DNA of 8,455 nt from Candidatus Melainabacteria bacterium (GTDB lineage Bacteria; Cyanobacteriota; Vampirovibrionia; Obscuribacterales; Obscuribacteraceae): positions 1-8,455 of the forward strand of contig JACQVM010000267.1 of NCBI GenBank assembly GCA_016209785.1, in the 5' to 3' direction. Both the position numbers and the translations under genes were made by a program. The notes beneath the pieces are model-generated. The model worked only from the letters and a program-made list of their open reading frames with translations, had not been told where the DNA came from and made no database searches. Positions 1 through 6,657 of this stretch are shown piece by piece; the first letter of the stretch is position 1; every line of letters starts with the position of its first letter.

Positions 1-1
1 C

Positions 2-814
2 ATGATGGGGCTTGTCAGCAAACGTGTTGCTGCCCGAGTAGTTTATTTGGCTACGTTGCTTTTCTTAGGTTCAGGTATTTTAGGCATTTCCCATAATTTT
101 TACTGGAATGCTAAACCGGTAGTGACATTAGCTATTGGTGCTGTGTTTTCTACCTTACAAGTAGTGCCACTAATAATTCTTACGTTAGAGGCCTGGCGGT
201 TTCGCCAGATGCCTAGCAATGCCTTGAAAGACAATGGACAGAAAGGTGTGTTTGGGCTGTCCGATGCCTTCTTATTTTTGTTGGCTGTAAATTTCTGGAA
301 TTTTATGGGTGCTGGTGTATTTGGCTTTATTATCAACTTGCCTATTGTTAATTATTATGAGCATGGCACATACCTTACGGTTAATCATGGACACTCTGCC
401 CTTATGGGAGTTTATGGCAATCTAGCCATTGCCACCATGCTCTTTTGTGGACGTTATCTAATTGTAGAGACACAATGGGCTACCCGGCTCCTACGTTGTG
501 CTTTTTGGTCGCTCAACATTGGGCTTGGGCTTATGGTGGTCATGGACTTGTTCCCAGTGGGGATTATTCAATTTGCCGCTACACTAGATCATGGTTTGTG
601 GTTTGCACGCTCACAACAATTCATCATGAGCATCCCTTTCCAGACTTTGACTTGGATGCGTGCAGTGGGTGGCTATCTTTTTATGCTGGGTGGTGTCATT
701 CCTATCGTGTGGTTTATGACATCGCGCTGGCTTACTCTTAAACCAGCCCTAGCAGTGTCCGAGGTGAGTGAGTTTGCTACTAGTCAGTCAGTGGTTGAGC
801 CTGATGCAGCTTAG
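2..814 (+). CDS. NorB/qNOR-family protein with nitric oxide dismutase (Nod)-type active site, 3' part only
   Basis: This is the C-terminal 270 residues of a heme-copper-superfamily subunit of the quinol nitric oxide reductase family, an inner-membrane protein with about six hydrophobic helices visible. The gene is cut by the window edge. Family members are some 750-800 residues, and the visible part begins in the middle of the catalytic domain, so the ATG at 2 is probably internal. Residues below are numbered from that ATG. The heme ligands H129 and H131 lie in TVNHGHSALMG, preceded by the family block LPIVNYYEHGTYLT (113-126). The FeB site reads GISHNFYW (28-35): H31 is kept but the second histidine is N32. 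The Glu found 21 residues later in NO reductases (FSALEP) is Q53 in FSTLQVVP. These His-to-Asn and Glu-to-Gln changes are those described for nitric oxide dismutase (2 NO to N2 + O2), so Nod is preferred over a normal reductase. The upstream His/Glu of the site and the quinol-binding region are outside the window. The stop is TAG. Family is near certain; the Nod assignment is an inference. Confidence 0.85.
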   Translation: MMGLVSKRVAARVVYLATLLFLGSGILGISHNFYWNAKPVVTLAIGAVFSTLQVVPLIILTLEAWRFRQMPSNALKDNGQKGVFGLSDAFLFLLAVNFWNFMGAGVFGFIINLPIVNYYEHGTYLTVNHGHSALMGVYGNLAIATMLFCGRYLIVETQWATRLLRCAFWSLNIGLGLMVVMDLFPVGIIQFAATLDHGLWFARSQQFIMSIPFQTLTWMRAVGGYLFMLGGVIPIVWFMTSRWLTLKPALAVSEVSEFATSQSVVEPDAA

Positions 815-963
815 GTGTTGTAGTCATCCTTGTGACCGATGGTTTAGCATGAGATTGTGATGATAGGAAATAAATATTGCGGGTGATGTCTCAATATGTC
901 TTTGTCAGCTAAATTGCTTGTATGGGCAGTTTTAGTCTCTCAGGCAGTGCAAGGGGTGGATAT

Positions 964-2022
964 ATGAGCTCAATTACTCAGTCTAAGCTTTGGGAGTTGT
1001 ATATTGGCAATGCAACTACAGCATATGAGCAAGGAAACTATGCTGAAGCAGAAAAGCTTTTGACCAATGCCTTAACAGAGCTTGATCAGGTTGTAGAGAG
1101 CCGTAGATTTATCCTTGCTGAAGTGCAGAGGCATCTAGCCAACGTTTATCGCAATCAAGGACGATATTCTGAAGCAGAGCCACTTTATAAGTGGGCGCTG
1201 ACCATAGCTGAGGCAAGCTCAGGAGCTTACCATGTAAGCATTGTCCAAGTCTTAAACGATCTGTCCTTACTTTATTGCGAGCAAGGGCGCTTTCTAGATG
1301 CTGAGCCATTGCGCAAGCGTATACTGACAATCCTTGAGAAAACGCATGGTGCTGTCCACCAAGAAATTGCTCAAGCTTTTAGCGACTTAGCAGCACTTTA
1401 CATGGTATTGCGTAAGTATGAAGCTGCAGAGCCACTCTACAGGAGTTCTTTTGTTATAAGAGAAAAGTTGTTGCCAGCAGATCATATTGATCTGGCAGCC
1501 GGTGCAAATGAGTTAGCGTTGGTTTTGTACATGCAAGGAAAGTATGCTGAGGCAGAACGCTTGTATCGACATTGCCTAGCAATTAAGGAAAAGGTCTTAG
1601 GACCACAACACAAGGAAGTTGCTCAGAATCTCAATGAGCTAGGGCTGGCTTTATGTGCTCAAGGTCGAACAGCTGAAGCGCAGGACTTATGTAAACGGGC
1701 CTTAGACGTTAGGGAATATCTGAAAGACCCCACCCTTAAGGGTGGGGTCTCCGTGGAGCTGGATGATGGTTCTGAGGAGCGAAATGCTGCTGACATATTA
1801 AGTGAGTTGGCTGACATTTACTGTAGCCAAGGACAGTTTGACCAGGCAACACCTTTGTGCAAACAGGCACTACAATTGAGAGAGAAGGCATTAGGGCCAG
1901 TCAACCCAGACTTAATAGGCAACCTAGAAAGTTATGCCTTTCTCTTAAGAAAAGCCCGGAGAGTTGTAGAAGCCTCTAGGATGGAATCACGTGCTAAGGC
2001 ACTTATGTCCAACGTTTCCTAG
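964..2022 (+). CDS. Tetratricopeptide repeat protein, kinesin-light-chain type
   Basis: A 352-residue protein built almost entirely of about 42-residue TPR units of the TPR_10/TPR_12 (kinesin light chain) kind. Repeated elements include YEQGNYAEAEKLL (21-33), NQGRYSEAEPLY (64-75), MQGKYAEAERLY (190-201), AQGRTAEAQDLC (232-243) and SQGQFDQATPLC (288-299), with linkers such as REKALGPVNPDL. Such proteins are protein-protein interaction scaffolds; the partner is unknown. No signal peptide or membrane helix is seen, so it is probably cytoplasmic. The ATG at 964 is chosen over an in-frame ATG at 922 because AAGGGGTGG (951-959) sits at proper distance before it and the protein then starts MSSITQ. 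The last-but-one linker is 14 residues longer than the others and holds a 26-bp palindrome (residues 254-263). It lies 149 bp after the NOR-type gene and 60 bp before the ric gene, so it may be read with either. Confidence 0.88.
   Translation: MSSITQSKLWELYIGNATTAYEQGNYAEAEKLLTNALTELDQVVESRRFILAEVQRHLANVYRNQGRYSEAEPLYKWALTIAEASSGAYHVSIVQVLNDLSLLYCEQGRFLDAEPLRKRILTILEKTHGAVHQEIAQAFSDLAALYMVLRKYEAAEPLYRSSFVIREKLLPADHIDLAAGANELALVLYMQGKYAEAERLYRHCLAIKEKVLGPQHKEVAQNLNELGLALCAQGRTAEAQDLCKRALDVREYLKDPTLKGGVSVELDDGSEERNAADILSELADIYCSQGQFDQATPLCKQALQLREKALGPVNPDLIGNLESYAFLLRKARRVVEASRMESRAKALMSNVS
1725..1750. repeat. 26-bp perfect palindrome inside the TPR gene
   Basis: The sequence AGACCCCACCC-TTAA is followed by its exact reverse complement, giving 13-bp arms with no mismatch and centred between 1737 and 1738. 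It codes for KDPTLKGGVS in the loop between two TPR units. That loop has 31 residues from the linker Arg (R250) to the conserved Glu of the next helix (E281), against 17 in the three neighbouring repeats I counted. The 14 extra residues (42 bp) suggest an in-frame insertion of a small palindromic element, similar in idea to Rickettsia palindromic elements or REP sequences. No T-run follows, so it is not a terminator. Confidence 0.8.
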
Positions 2023-2082
2023 ACTGTAGGGACGGACGCTTAACTTTGTACACCATAATCATCATTTCTTTAAGGAGTAGTA

Positions 2083-2805
2083 ATGAGTATCATTGACAAG
2101 AAGGCAACCATTGGACAACTGGTTGTAGAGCGCCCCAGCCGGGCTAGAGTATTTGAACGTTTTGGCATTGATTATTGTTGTGGTGGCAAACGACCACTTG
2201 AGGAGGTTTGTCTAGAAAAAGGACTAGATGTAGAAGAAGTGCTTGTCCTGTTAAGTGATGTGACCGGAGGTTCTAACAAAGGTGAGCAAGAAGATTTATC
2301 CAAGAAAAGTCTAAGAGAACTTACGGAGCACATTGTCAATCAGCACCATGCAACATTGAAGCAAGAATTGCCACGTATTGCCTCTCTGCTTAAAAAGGTA
2401 GTTGGTGTGCACGGTGAGCACCATACAGAGCTAAAGGAGCTGTCAAATGTATTTGGTCGTTTTCGTTGCCAATTAGAGATGCACATGCAAAAAGAAGAAA
2501 TGGTTCTTTTCCCTATGTGTCAAGAGTTAGAAGGTGCCAAACGGTTGCCTGACTTTCATTGTGGCAGCATAGGCAATCCCATCAATGTCATGATGTTAGA
2601 GCATGATGAAGCTGGCAATGACTTAGCAGCCATGCGCCAATTGACCAACAATTACACCCCGCCAGCCGATGCTTGTGGCAGCTATCGAGCACTCTTTGAC
2701 GGATTACGTGAGCTTGAGCTAGATATGCATGAGCACATACATAAAGAAAACAATATTCTCTTTCCTAAAGCTAAAGGACTAGAAGCTGGTTTGGCAGTTA
2801 GGTAA
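2083..2805 (+). CDS. ric: RIC/YtfE/ScdA iron-sulfur cluster repair di-iron protein
   Basis: A 240-residue cytoplasmic protein that restores iron-sulfur and other iron centres damaged by nitric oxide or oxidants. The N-terminal ScdA_N domain (about 1-58) has the hallmark FGIDYCCGG (27-35). The hemerythrin-like domain follows (about 78-230). By comparison with E. coli YtfE, all di-iron ligands are present: H89 (NQHH), H110 (GVHGEH), H134 and E138 (MHMQKEE), H174 (MLEHDEAG), H218 and E222 (EHIHKENN). The length is slightly above the usual 220. The start is set by AAGGAG (2072-2077) six bases before ATG. It is followed after 30 bp by the CDF gene and then uspA, probably as an operon. Family members are normally induced by nitrosative stress, which fits the NO-type enzyme two genes upstream. 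No FNR/NnrR-type TTGAT-N4-ATCAA box was found in the 60 bp in front. Named variously ric, ytfE, dnrN or scdA. Confidence 0.95.
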   Translation: MSIIDKKATIGQLVVERPSRARVFERFGIDYCCGGKRPLEEVCLEKGLDVEEVLVLLSDVTGGSNKGEQEDLSKKSLRELTEHIVNQHHATLKQELPRIASLLKKVVGVHGEHHTELKELSNVFGRFRCQLEMHMQKEEMVLFPMCQELEGAKRLPDFHCGSIGNPINVMMLEHDEAGNDLAAMRQLTNNYTPPADACGSYRALFDGLRELELDMHEHIHKENNILFPKAKGLEAGLAVR

Positions 2806-2835
2806 GGTAGTGCCTAGGTTGCCTCTAGAGACAAA

Positions 2836-3753
2836 ATGAGCTATCAGGAAAGAATTAATGACCTGTGCAAAGCCCGCCAAGTCTTTGTGATCACGCTTGG
2901 CTTAAATCTGGCTGTTGCTGTGGGTAAACTGGTGTGGGGCTTTGCCAGTGGTACATTAAGTATGGTTGCTGATGGGTTTCACTCTGTTTTGGATGCTTCG
3001 TCCAATGTTATTGGCATTCTTGGCTTAGGTATTGCTCTTAAACCTCCAGATGCTGGACACCCTTATGGGCATCGCAAGTTCGAGGCTTTAGCTGCCATCA
3101 GTATTTCATTTTTGATGTTTCTAGCTGCCTTTCAGGTTTTATCAGAAGCTTTGCACCGCATGACGTCCAGCGAGCTTGCCATGCCGATTGTCAGCTTGGT
3201 GAGCTATCTGATTATGCTAGTTACGATGGCAATAAATTTTTTGGTAAGTCGTTATGAAAGACAGAAAGCCAGGGAGCTAAAGAGTACTCTTTTGCTTGCA
3301 GACGCTAAACATACTTTGTCTGACATTTATGTTTCGCTTACAGTCATTGTGGCCCTAATAGCTATCCAATTTAAGTTTCCTCTGCTGGATATAATGGCGT
3401 CCCTTGTCATTGTTGGTGTAATTTTTAAAGCAGGCTTTGGCATTATCATGGCCAACCTTGGTACCTTGGTTGACGCAGCCATTTTAGATCCATCATATGT
3501 AGAAAAGCTGGTATTGGAAGTACCAGGCGTGACAAGTTGCCATAAGATTCGCAGCCGTGGCATGCAAGATCAAGTCTTCCTTGATCTTCATGTTCAAGTC
3601 CCTAAGCACTTGTCTATTGAAGAAGCTCATGCTATTTCCTTTCAGGTTGAAAACAAGCTGAAAGATGCTGCAGGCAGTATCATAGATGTTCTAGTACACG
3701 TGGAAGACGATGCACCTGGCTCCCAGATGACAAAAGAAATCCCTAAGGGCTAA
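2836..3753 (+). CDS. Cation diffusion facilitator (CDF) family divalent metal exporter
   Basis: A 305-residue inner-membrane antiporter that exports divalent metal (zinc, iron, cadmium or manganese in this family) in exchange for protons. Six hydrophobic helices span roughly residues 15-205, followed by a cytoplasmic ferredoxin-like regulatory domain (about 210-292). The transport site is visible: TMH2 ADGFHSVLD gives H49 and D53, and TMH5 KHTLSD gives H159 and D163, an HD-HD arrangement. In characterised members HD-HD is often linked to zinc preference, whereas the E. coli FieF/YiiP site is DD-HD. The family block HPYGHRKFEALA follows at 75-86. Likely C-terminal metal-site histidines are H236, H252 and H288. 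The Shine-Dalgarno site is weak (TAGAGA before ATG), so translation may be coupled to ric, which ends 30 bp upstream. Next to ric, a role in iron or zinc balance during NO stress is plausible, but the metal cannot be told from sequence. Confidence 0.93.
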   Translation: MSYQERINDLCKARQVFVITLGLNLAVAVGKLVWGFASGTLSMVADGFHSVLDASSNVIGILGLGIALKPPDAGHPYGHRKFEALAAISISFLMFLAAFQVLSEALHRMTSSELAMPIVSLVSYLIMLVTMAINFLVSRYERQKARELKSTLLLADAKHTLSDIYVSLTVIVALIAIQFKFPLLDIMASLVIVGVIFKAGFGIIMANLGTLVDAAILDPSYVEKLVLEVPGVTSCHKIRSRGMQDQVFLDLHVQVPKHLSIEEAHAISFQVENKLKDAAGSIIDVLVHVEDDAPGSQMTKEIPKG

Positions 3754-3777
3754 AGTAGCAAGTCTCAGGAGGCAGCA

Positions 3778-4221
3778 ATGAAGGTCCTATTGGCGCTGGA
3801 AGATAAGGTTTTTGGAAAGGCAATTACTGATTTTGTTGTACATCATAGTTGGCGCTCAGGAACAATAATTCGAGCCTTACATATTGTAGGCTGGACATTG
3901 CCAGAACGTGAACTTTTAAAATCTAGAACTCTTATGGAACACCTAGAAGATGAGTATGCCCGTGCCCGTGAGCTCATCAATGCAACAACTCAAGATTTAA
4001 GAGCAGCCTTGAAGGAAGTTGAGATTGAAGAAGAAATCATGGAAGGAGATCCTGCCAGAAGAATCCTAGCCACTGCTGAAGCGTGGGGAGCTCACCTCAT
4101 TGTAGTTGGATCTCATAGCCGGCAAGGCATGAGTCTGTTTACCGCAGGTAGTGTTTGCCTGGCTGTAGTGTCACATGCACGCTGTTCGGTTGCCGTGGTG
4201 CGCCTGGAAAACAAAGTATGA
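3778..4221 (+). CDS. Universal stress protein, UspA family
   Basis: A 147-residue single-domain cytoplasmic Usp fold protein; such proteins bind ATP or act as stress modulators, commonly as dimers. The N-terminal strand MKVLLALED and the C-terminal block LIVVGSHSRQG through TAGSV with the final strand CSVAVVR are typical. In the ATP motif G-2X-G-9X-G-S, the first glycine is G111 and the end is G124-S125, with correct spacing, but the middle glycine is S114, so nucleotide binding may be weakened. The start is fixed by AGGAGG (3767-3772), five bases before ATG. It lies 24 bp after the CDF gene and is probably the last gene of the ric-CDF-usp unit. It ends with TGA and converges with the LpdD-like gene. 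Confidence 0.9.
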   Translation: MKVLLALEDKVFGKAITDFVVHHSWRSGTIIRALHIVGWTLPERELLKSRTLMEHLEDEYARARELINATTQDLRAALKEVEIEEEIMEGDPARRILATAEAWGAHLIVVGSHSRQGMSLFTAGSVCLAVVSHARCSVAVVRLENKV

Positions 4222-4229
4222 CACCACAA

Positions 4230-4246
4230 CATAAGCTAGACTTATG
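4230..4246. terminator. Small inverted repeat between convergent genes, possible weak terminator
   Basis: CATAAG, a five-base loop and CTTATG form a perfect 6-bp stem between uspA and the convergent − strand gene, overlapping the latter's stop codon. It is AT-rich and has no clear T-run on either side, so termination activity is doubtful. Confidence 0.2.
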
Positions 4247-4643
4247 CTCCGGCTTGATTGCCTTTATTTGTCGTTAAAAACTTATCTACCACCTGGTTTG
4301 CTGCCTCGGTCAGGGCTTGGATTTCTTTGGGTGTTGGTGAGTCAATGTGAATTCCTGCAATGACGCAAGTTCTTCTCTTAAGGCATGCTGCTACCTTGCG
4401 TGCTTGGCTTAGCGCTAACTGTTCTTCCCTGTGCCCGGGAGCAGATAATACAGAAGCCCAAGCTCTTTGTGATTGTTGATCCAGCTCAGCTAGTGCTACG
4501 GCGCCTACGTGTGGTGCTGCATTGAAAATAAGAAGTATTAGATCTGGTCCAAAATTGAGCGCGATTAGCTTAACCTGGCACCGATCTTGCCCTGCAATGA
4601 GGGTACTTTGGCTGTTGCTGAGCATGAATTGGTTGGTGTGCAC
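4242..4643 (-). CDS. LpdD-like small protein (prenylated-flavin chaperone / gallate decarboxylase subunit D type)
   Basis: A 133-residue soluble protein. The central motifs PHVGAVALAE (44-53), SAPGHREEQLA (67-77) and VIAGIHIDSPTPKEI (93-107) match my memory of the family annotated as LpdD-like or prenylated-flavin chaperone, small proteins associated with UbiD-type decarboxylases. No UbiD or UbiX gene is in this window, so no decarboxylase partner can be named. The start is GTG at 4643: AAGGA (4650-4654 on the − strand) lies six bases upstream, better than the internal ATG at 4625. The gene is convergent with uspA (20-bp gap) and divergent from the tryptophanase gene (about 140 bp). The coding frame looks real because the motifs are well formed, but the family name comes from recalled motifs only. 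Confidence 0.6.
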   Translation of the reverse strand: MHTNQFMLSNSQSTLIAGQDRCQVKLIALNFGPDLILLIFNAAPHVGAVALAELDQQSQRAWASVLSAPGHREEQLALSQARKVAACLKRRTCVIAGIHIDSPTPKEIQALTEAANQVVDKFLTTNKGNQAGA

Positions 4644-4787
4644 AACGGGTCCTTATGGATCAGGCCTTTTAGCTAACCATACCTTGGCAGATATATGCTG
4701 TTATCAAGGCTGAAATCCATCTAAAGATGATCTGAGATAGGCTAAGTGCGGGAGACTATGAGTGGTTATCCTTAGGGCAAGGTGCAT
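4644..4787. promoter_or_regulatory. Divergent intergenic region between LpdD-like gene and tryptophanase
   Basis: This 144-bp region must hold the promoters of both flanking genes, though no convincing −35/−10 pair could be assigned. It contains two small inverted repeats: CCTTG (4682-4686) with CAAGG (4705-4709), and CATCT-AA-AGATG (4718-4729). A five-codon minimal ORF (MSGYP, ATG 4758 to TAG 4775) has its own GGGAG site, and its stop runs into the tryptophanase ribosome binding site AGGGCAAGG (4774-4782). Confidence 0.4.
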
Positions 4788-6212
4788 ATGAAGACAATCA
4801 TTGAGCCGTTTAGAACCAAGATGGTAGAGGCAATTCGCTTTACTACGCAGTGCGAGCGTGAGCAACTTTTGGCCAAGGCTGGATACAACCTCTTCAATTT
4901 AACCTCCGATGATGTAGTGATTGACTTTTTAACTGATAGTGGCACATCGGCCATGTCATCGGAACAATGGTCAGCGCTCATGCGTGGTGACGAATCATAT
5001 GCTGGTTGTTCAAGCTTCTACCGGTTTCGTGAGGTAGTTCAAAAGATTTTTGGATTTCCAGAGGTTGTTCCTGTTCACCAAGGGCGAGCCGCTGAAAGGT
5101 TACTTTTTGGCTCAACAATAAAGCCAGGACATATTGTTCCTTCTAACACACACTTTGACACAACACGCGCTAATCTTGAATATCTTGGCGCAAAGGCAGT
5201 AGATTTGCCTATTGCTGAGTCTCGTGAGTTTGAGTCAGAATATGCTTTTAAGGGCAACATTTGCCTTGACAAAGTTGCCGAGTTAATTGCTAAGCATGGG
5301 TCCAATGCCATTCCTCTGGGGATGATCACCATAACCAACAATTCGGCAGGAGGACAGCCAGTAGGGCTCGACAACATTCGCTCTTACAGCGACATCCTGC
5401 ATGCTCATGGCATTCCTTTGTATATTGATGCAGCTAGATTTGCAGAAAACGCCTGGCTGATTAAGCAGCGGGATCCTAAATATAGTGCCAGCACAGTGCA
5501 ATCAATTGCAGAGGAGATGTTTGCTTTAGCTGATGGTTGTTTGATGTCAGCAAAGAAAGATGGTTTGGCCAACATGGGTGGTTTTATTGCCATGCGCAAT
5601 CCAAGCTTAGCTTGCCGCATCAAAGACATGCTTATTCTTACAGAAGGTTTTCCTACTTACGGTGGACTAAGCGGGCGTGATTTAGAAACTATTGCTGTTG
5701 GATTGGAGGAGGTTCTCTCAGAGGCTTACCTTAAATACCGGGAAGCAGCTTCCAGGTATTTGGCTAAAGGACTGACAAAGCTTGGTGTGCCTATTGTCAA
5801 ACCTCCGGGTTTGCATGCAATTTATCTTGATGCACGCTAGTTTCTCCCCCATATTCCACTGAACCAGTATCCAGGGCAAGCCTTAGCCTGTGAGCTTTAT
5901 CTTGAAGCTGGCATAAGAAGCTGTGAAATTGGCTCAGTGATGTTTGGCACCCAAGATGTTAAAACAGGTCAAGAGTGTCCTGCTCCAATGGACTTTGTTA
6001 GGCTAGCATTGCCTAGGAGAGTATATGCCCAAAGCCATTATGACTATGTCATTGAGGCCGTGACCAATGTATTTAAACGCCGCGATAGTGTTGTAGGTAT
6101 GAAAATTGTCTATCAGCCTGAGCGACTCAGGCACTTTAGCGCAACTTTTGCTAAAGTCACCGTCTCTAGTGAGACTTCTGCCAATTGTCAGCAATGGCTC
6201 AAGACCCAGTAA
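4788..6212 (+). pseudogene. tnaA: Tryptophanase (L-tryptophan indole-lyase) interrupted by in-frame TAG
   Basis: The encoded PLP enzyme would split L-tryptophan into indole, pyruvate and ammonia. The frame runs 474 codons from ATG 4788 (AGGGCAAGG at 4774-4782) to TAA 6210-6212, near the family length of about 470, but codon 351 (5838-5840) is TAG. Before it, conserved residues are intact: Y71, R100, F123, D124, N185, D214, R217 and the PLP lysine K257 in SAKKDG. After it, FLPHIP, ELYLEAGIRSCEIGS, the PRRVY region and LRHFSA continue in the same frame. D124, Ile in CEIGS (where tyrosine phenol-lyase has Arg) and His in LRHFSA mark tryptophanase rather than tyrosine phenol-lyase. The stop sits where relatives have Lys/Arg (DAGKLLPHIP in E. 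coli). The 350-residue product lacks the C-terminal domain part that holds the substrate-carboxylate Arg and is probably inactive. A recent nonsense mutation or a sequencing error fits best. No tnaB or tnaC homologue is next to it. Confidence 0.93.
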
Positions 6213-6219
6213 ACTCAAT

Positions 6220-6648
6220 CTAGTGTCGCTCGGCTGGTCTGCCAGGGCAGTGGATGCCGCTTGCATTGTCAGAAGTAGCCCTCTCAAAAGGACAGGTGCA
6301 GTCAGTGCCTAACCAACGTGCTCCAAGCTGTTTTAGGCTAACCAGCACTTCATAGAGTTCACGGCCTTTTTGGGTAAGGCTATATTCAACCCTAAGCGGC
6401 AAGTCGGAGTAAACTTTTCTGTTGACCAGCTCATAGGCTTCGAGCATTTTGAGCCGCTCCCGCAAAGTTTTCATGTTTAACCCAGGAATAAGTGTCAGAA
6501 ACTTCCTGGTACGTGTTGGTTGTATGAAAAGTTCTCTGAGGACTTCAATTGTCCACCGAGCACTTAAGATTTCCAGCAGAAAAATAATTGGACAAATTAT
6601 GTCTGGTGCAGCGTCATTGTGCTCTTGTCCAGGTTGATGATGATGCAT
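6220..6648 (-). CDS. HxlR-family winged-helix transcriptional regulator
   Basis: A DNA-binding regulator of the HxlR/YodB/HypR type, usually a homodimer sensing redox or electrophile/aldehyde signals. The winged-helix core is clear: LLEILSARWTIEVLRELF, then TRKFLTLIPGLNMKTLRERLKML and the wing LRVEYSLTQKGRELYEVL. A cysteine just before the first helix (DIICPI, C19 from this start) is where YodB/HypR-type sensors carry their redox Cys. The tail has two more cysteines (DCTCPF) and another near the end (IHCPG). ATG 6648 is preferred to ATG 6657 because GGGGA (6658-6662) lies nine bases before 6648 but directly abuts 6657; the product is then 142 residues with a His-rich start (MHHHQPGQEH). It ends seven bases from the tryptophanase stop, convergent. 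The kinase gene lies 243-252 bp upstream on the same strand. Its targets are not evident. Confidence 0.92.
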   Translation of the reverse strand: MHHHQPGQEHNDAAPDIICPIIFLLEILSARWTIEVLRELFIQPTRTRKFLTLIPGLNMKTLRERLKMLEAYELVNRKVYSDLPLRVEYSLTQKGRELYEVLVSLKQLGARWLGTDCTCPFERATSDNASGIHCPGRPAERH

Positions 6649-6657
6649 GTACAACAT

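Noticed and set aside
445..741. 98-codon + strand ORF overlapping the NO reductase-like gene
   Set aside because: It is an out-of-frame shadow of a clearly conserved coding frame, with no ribosome site or recognisable motif.
922..963. Upstream ATG of the TPR gene
   Set aside because: The ATG at 964 has a well-placed AAGGGGTGG site, while 922 has none, and the extra residues resemble no TPR sequence.
1725..1750. Palindrome as rho-independent terminator
   Set aside because: No T-run follows on either strand and it lies inside an intact coding frame.
2023..2082. FNR/NnrR box in front of ric
   Set aside because: No TTGAT-N4-ATCAA dyad or close variant could be seen in the 60-bp gap.
6133..6175. 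Inverted repeats ACTTTAGC/GCTAAAGT (6133-6157) and GTCTC/GAGAC (6162-6175) as a terminator for HxlR
   Set aside because: They lie within the conserved 3' coding part of tnaA and have no T-run on the − strand. They could still form hairpins but cannot be supported as a terminator.
5838..6212. TAG in tnaA as sign of amber reassignment or pyrrolysine
   Set aside because: Four other genes in the window end naturally at TAG, and no tRNA or pyl gene is visible. Nonsense mutation or sequence error is simpler, though not excluded.
5937..6212. Separate short gene beginning at ATG 5937
   Set aside because: It is in the same frame as the upstream tryptophanase, and homology continues through 5841-5936, so it is the C-terminal part of that enzyme.
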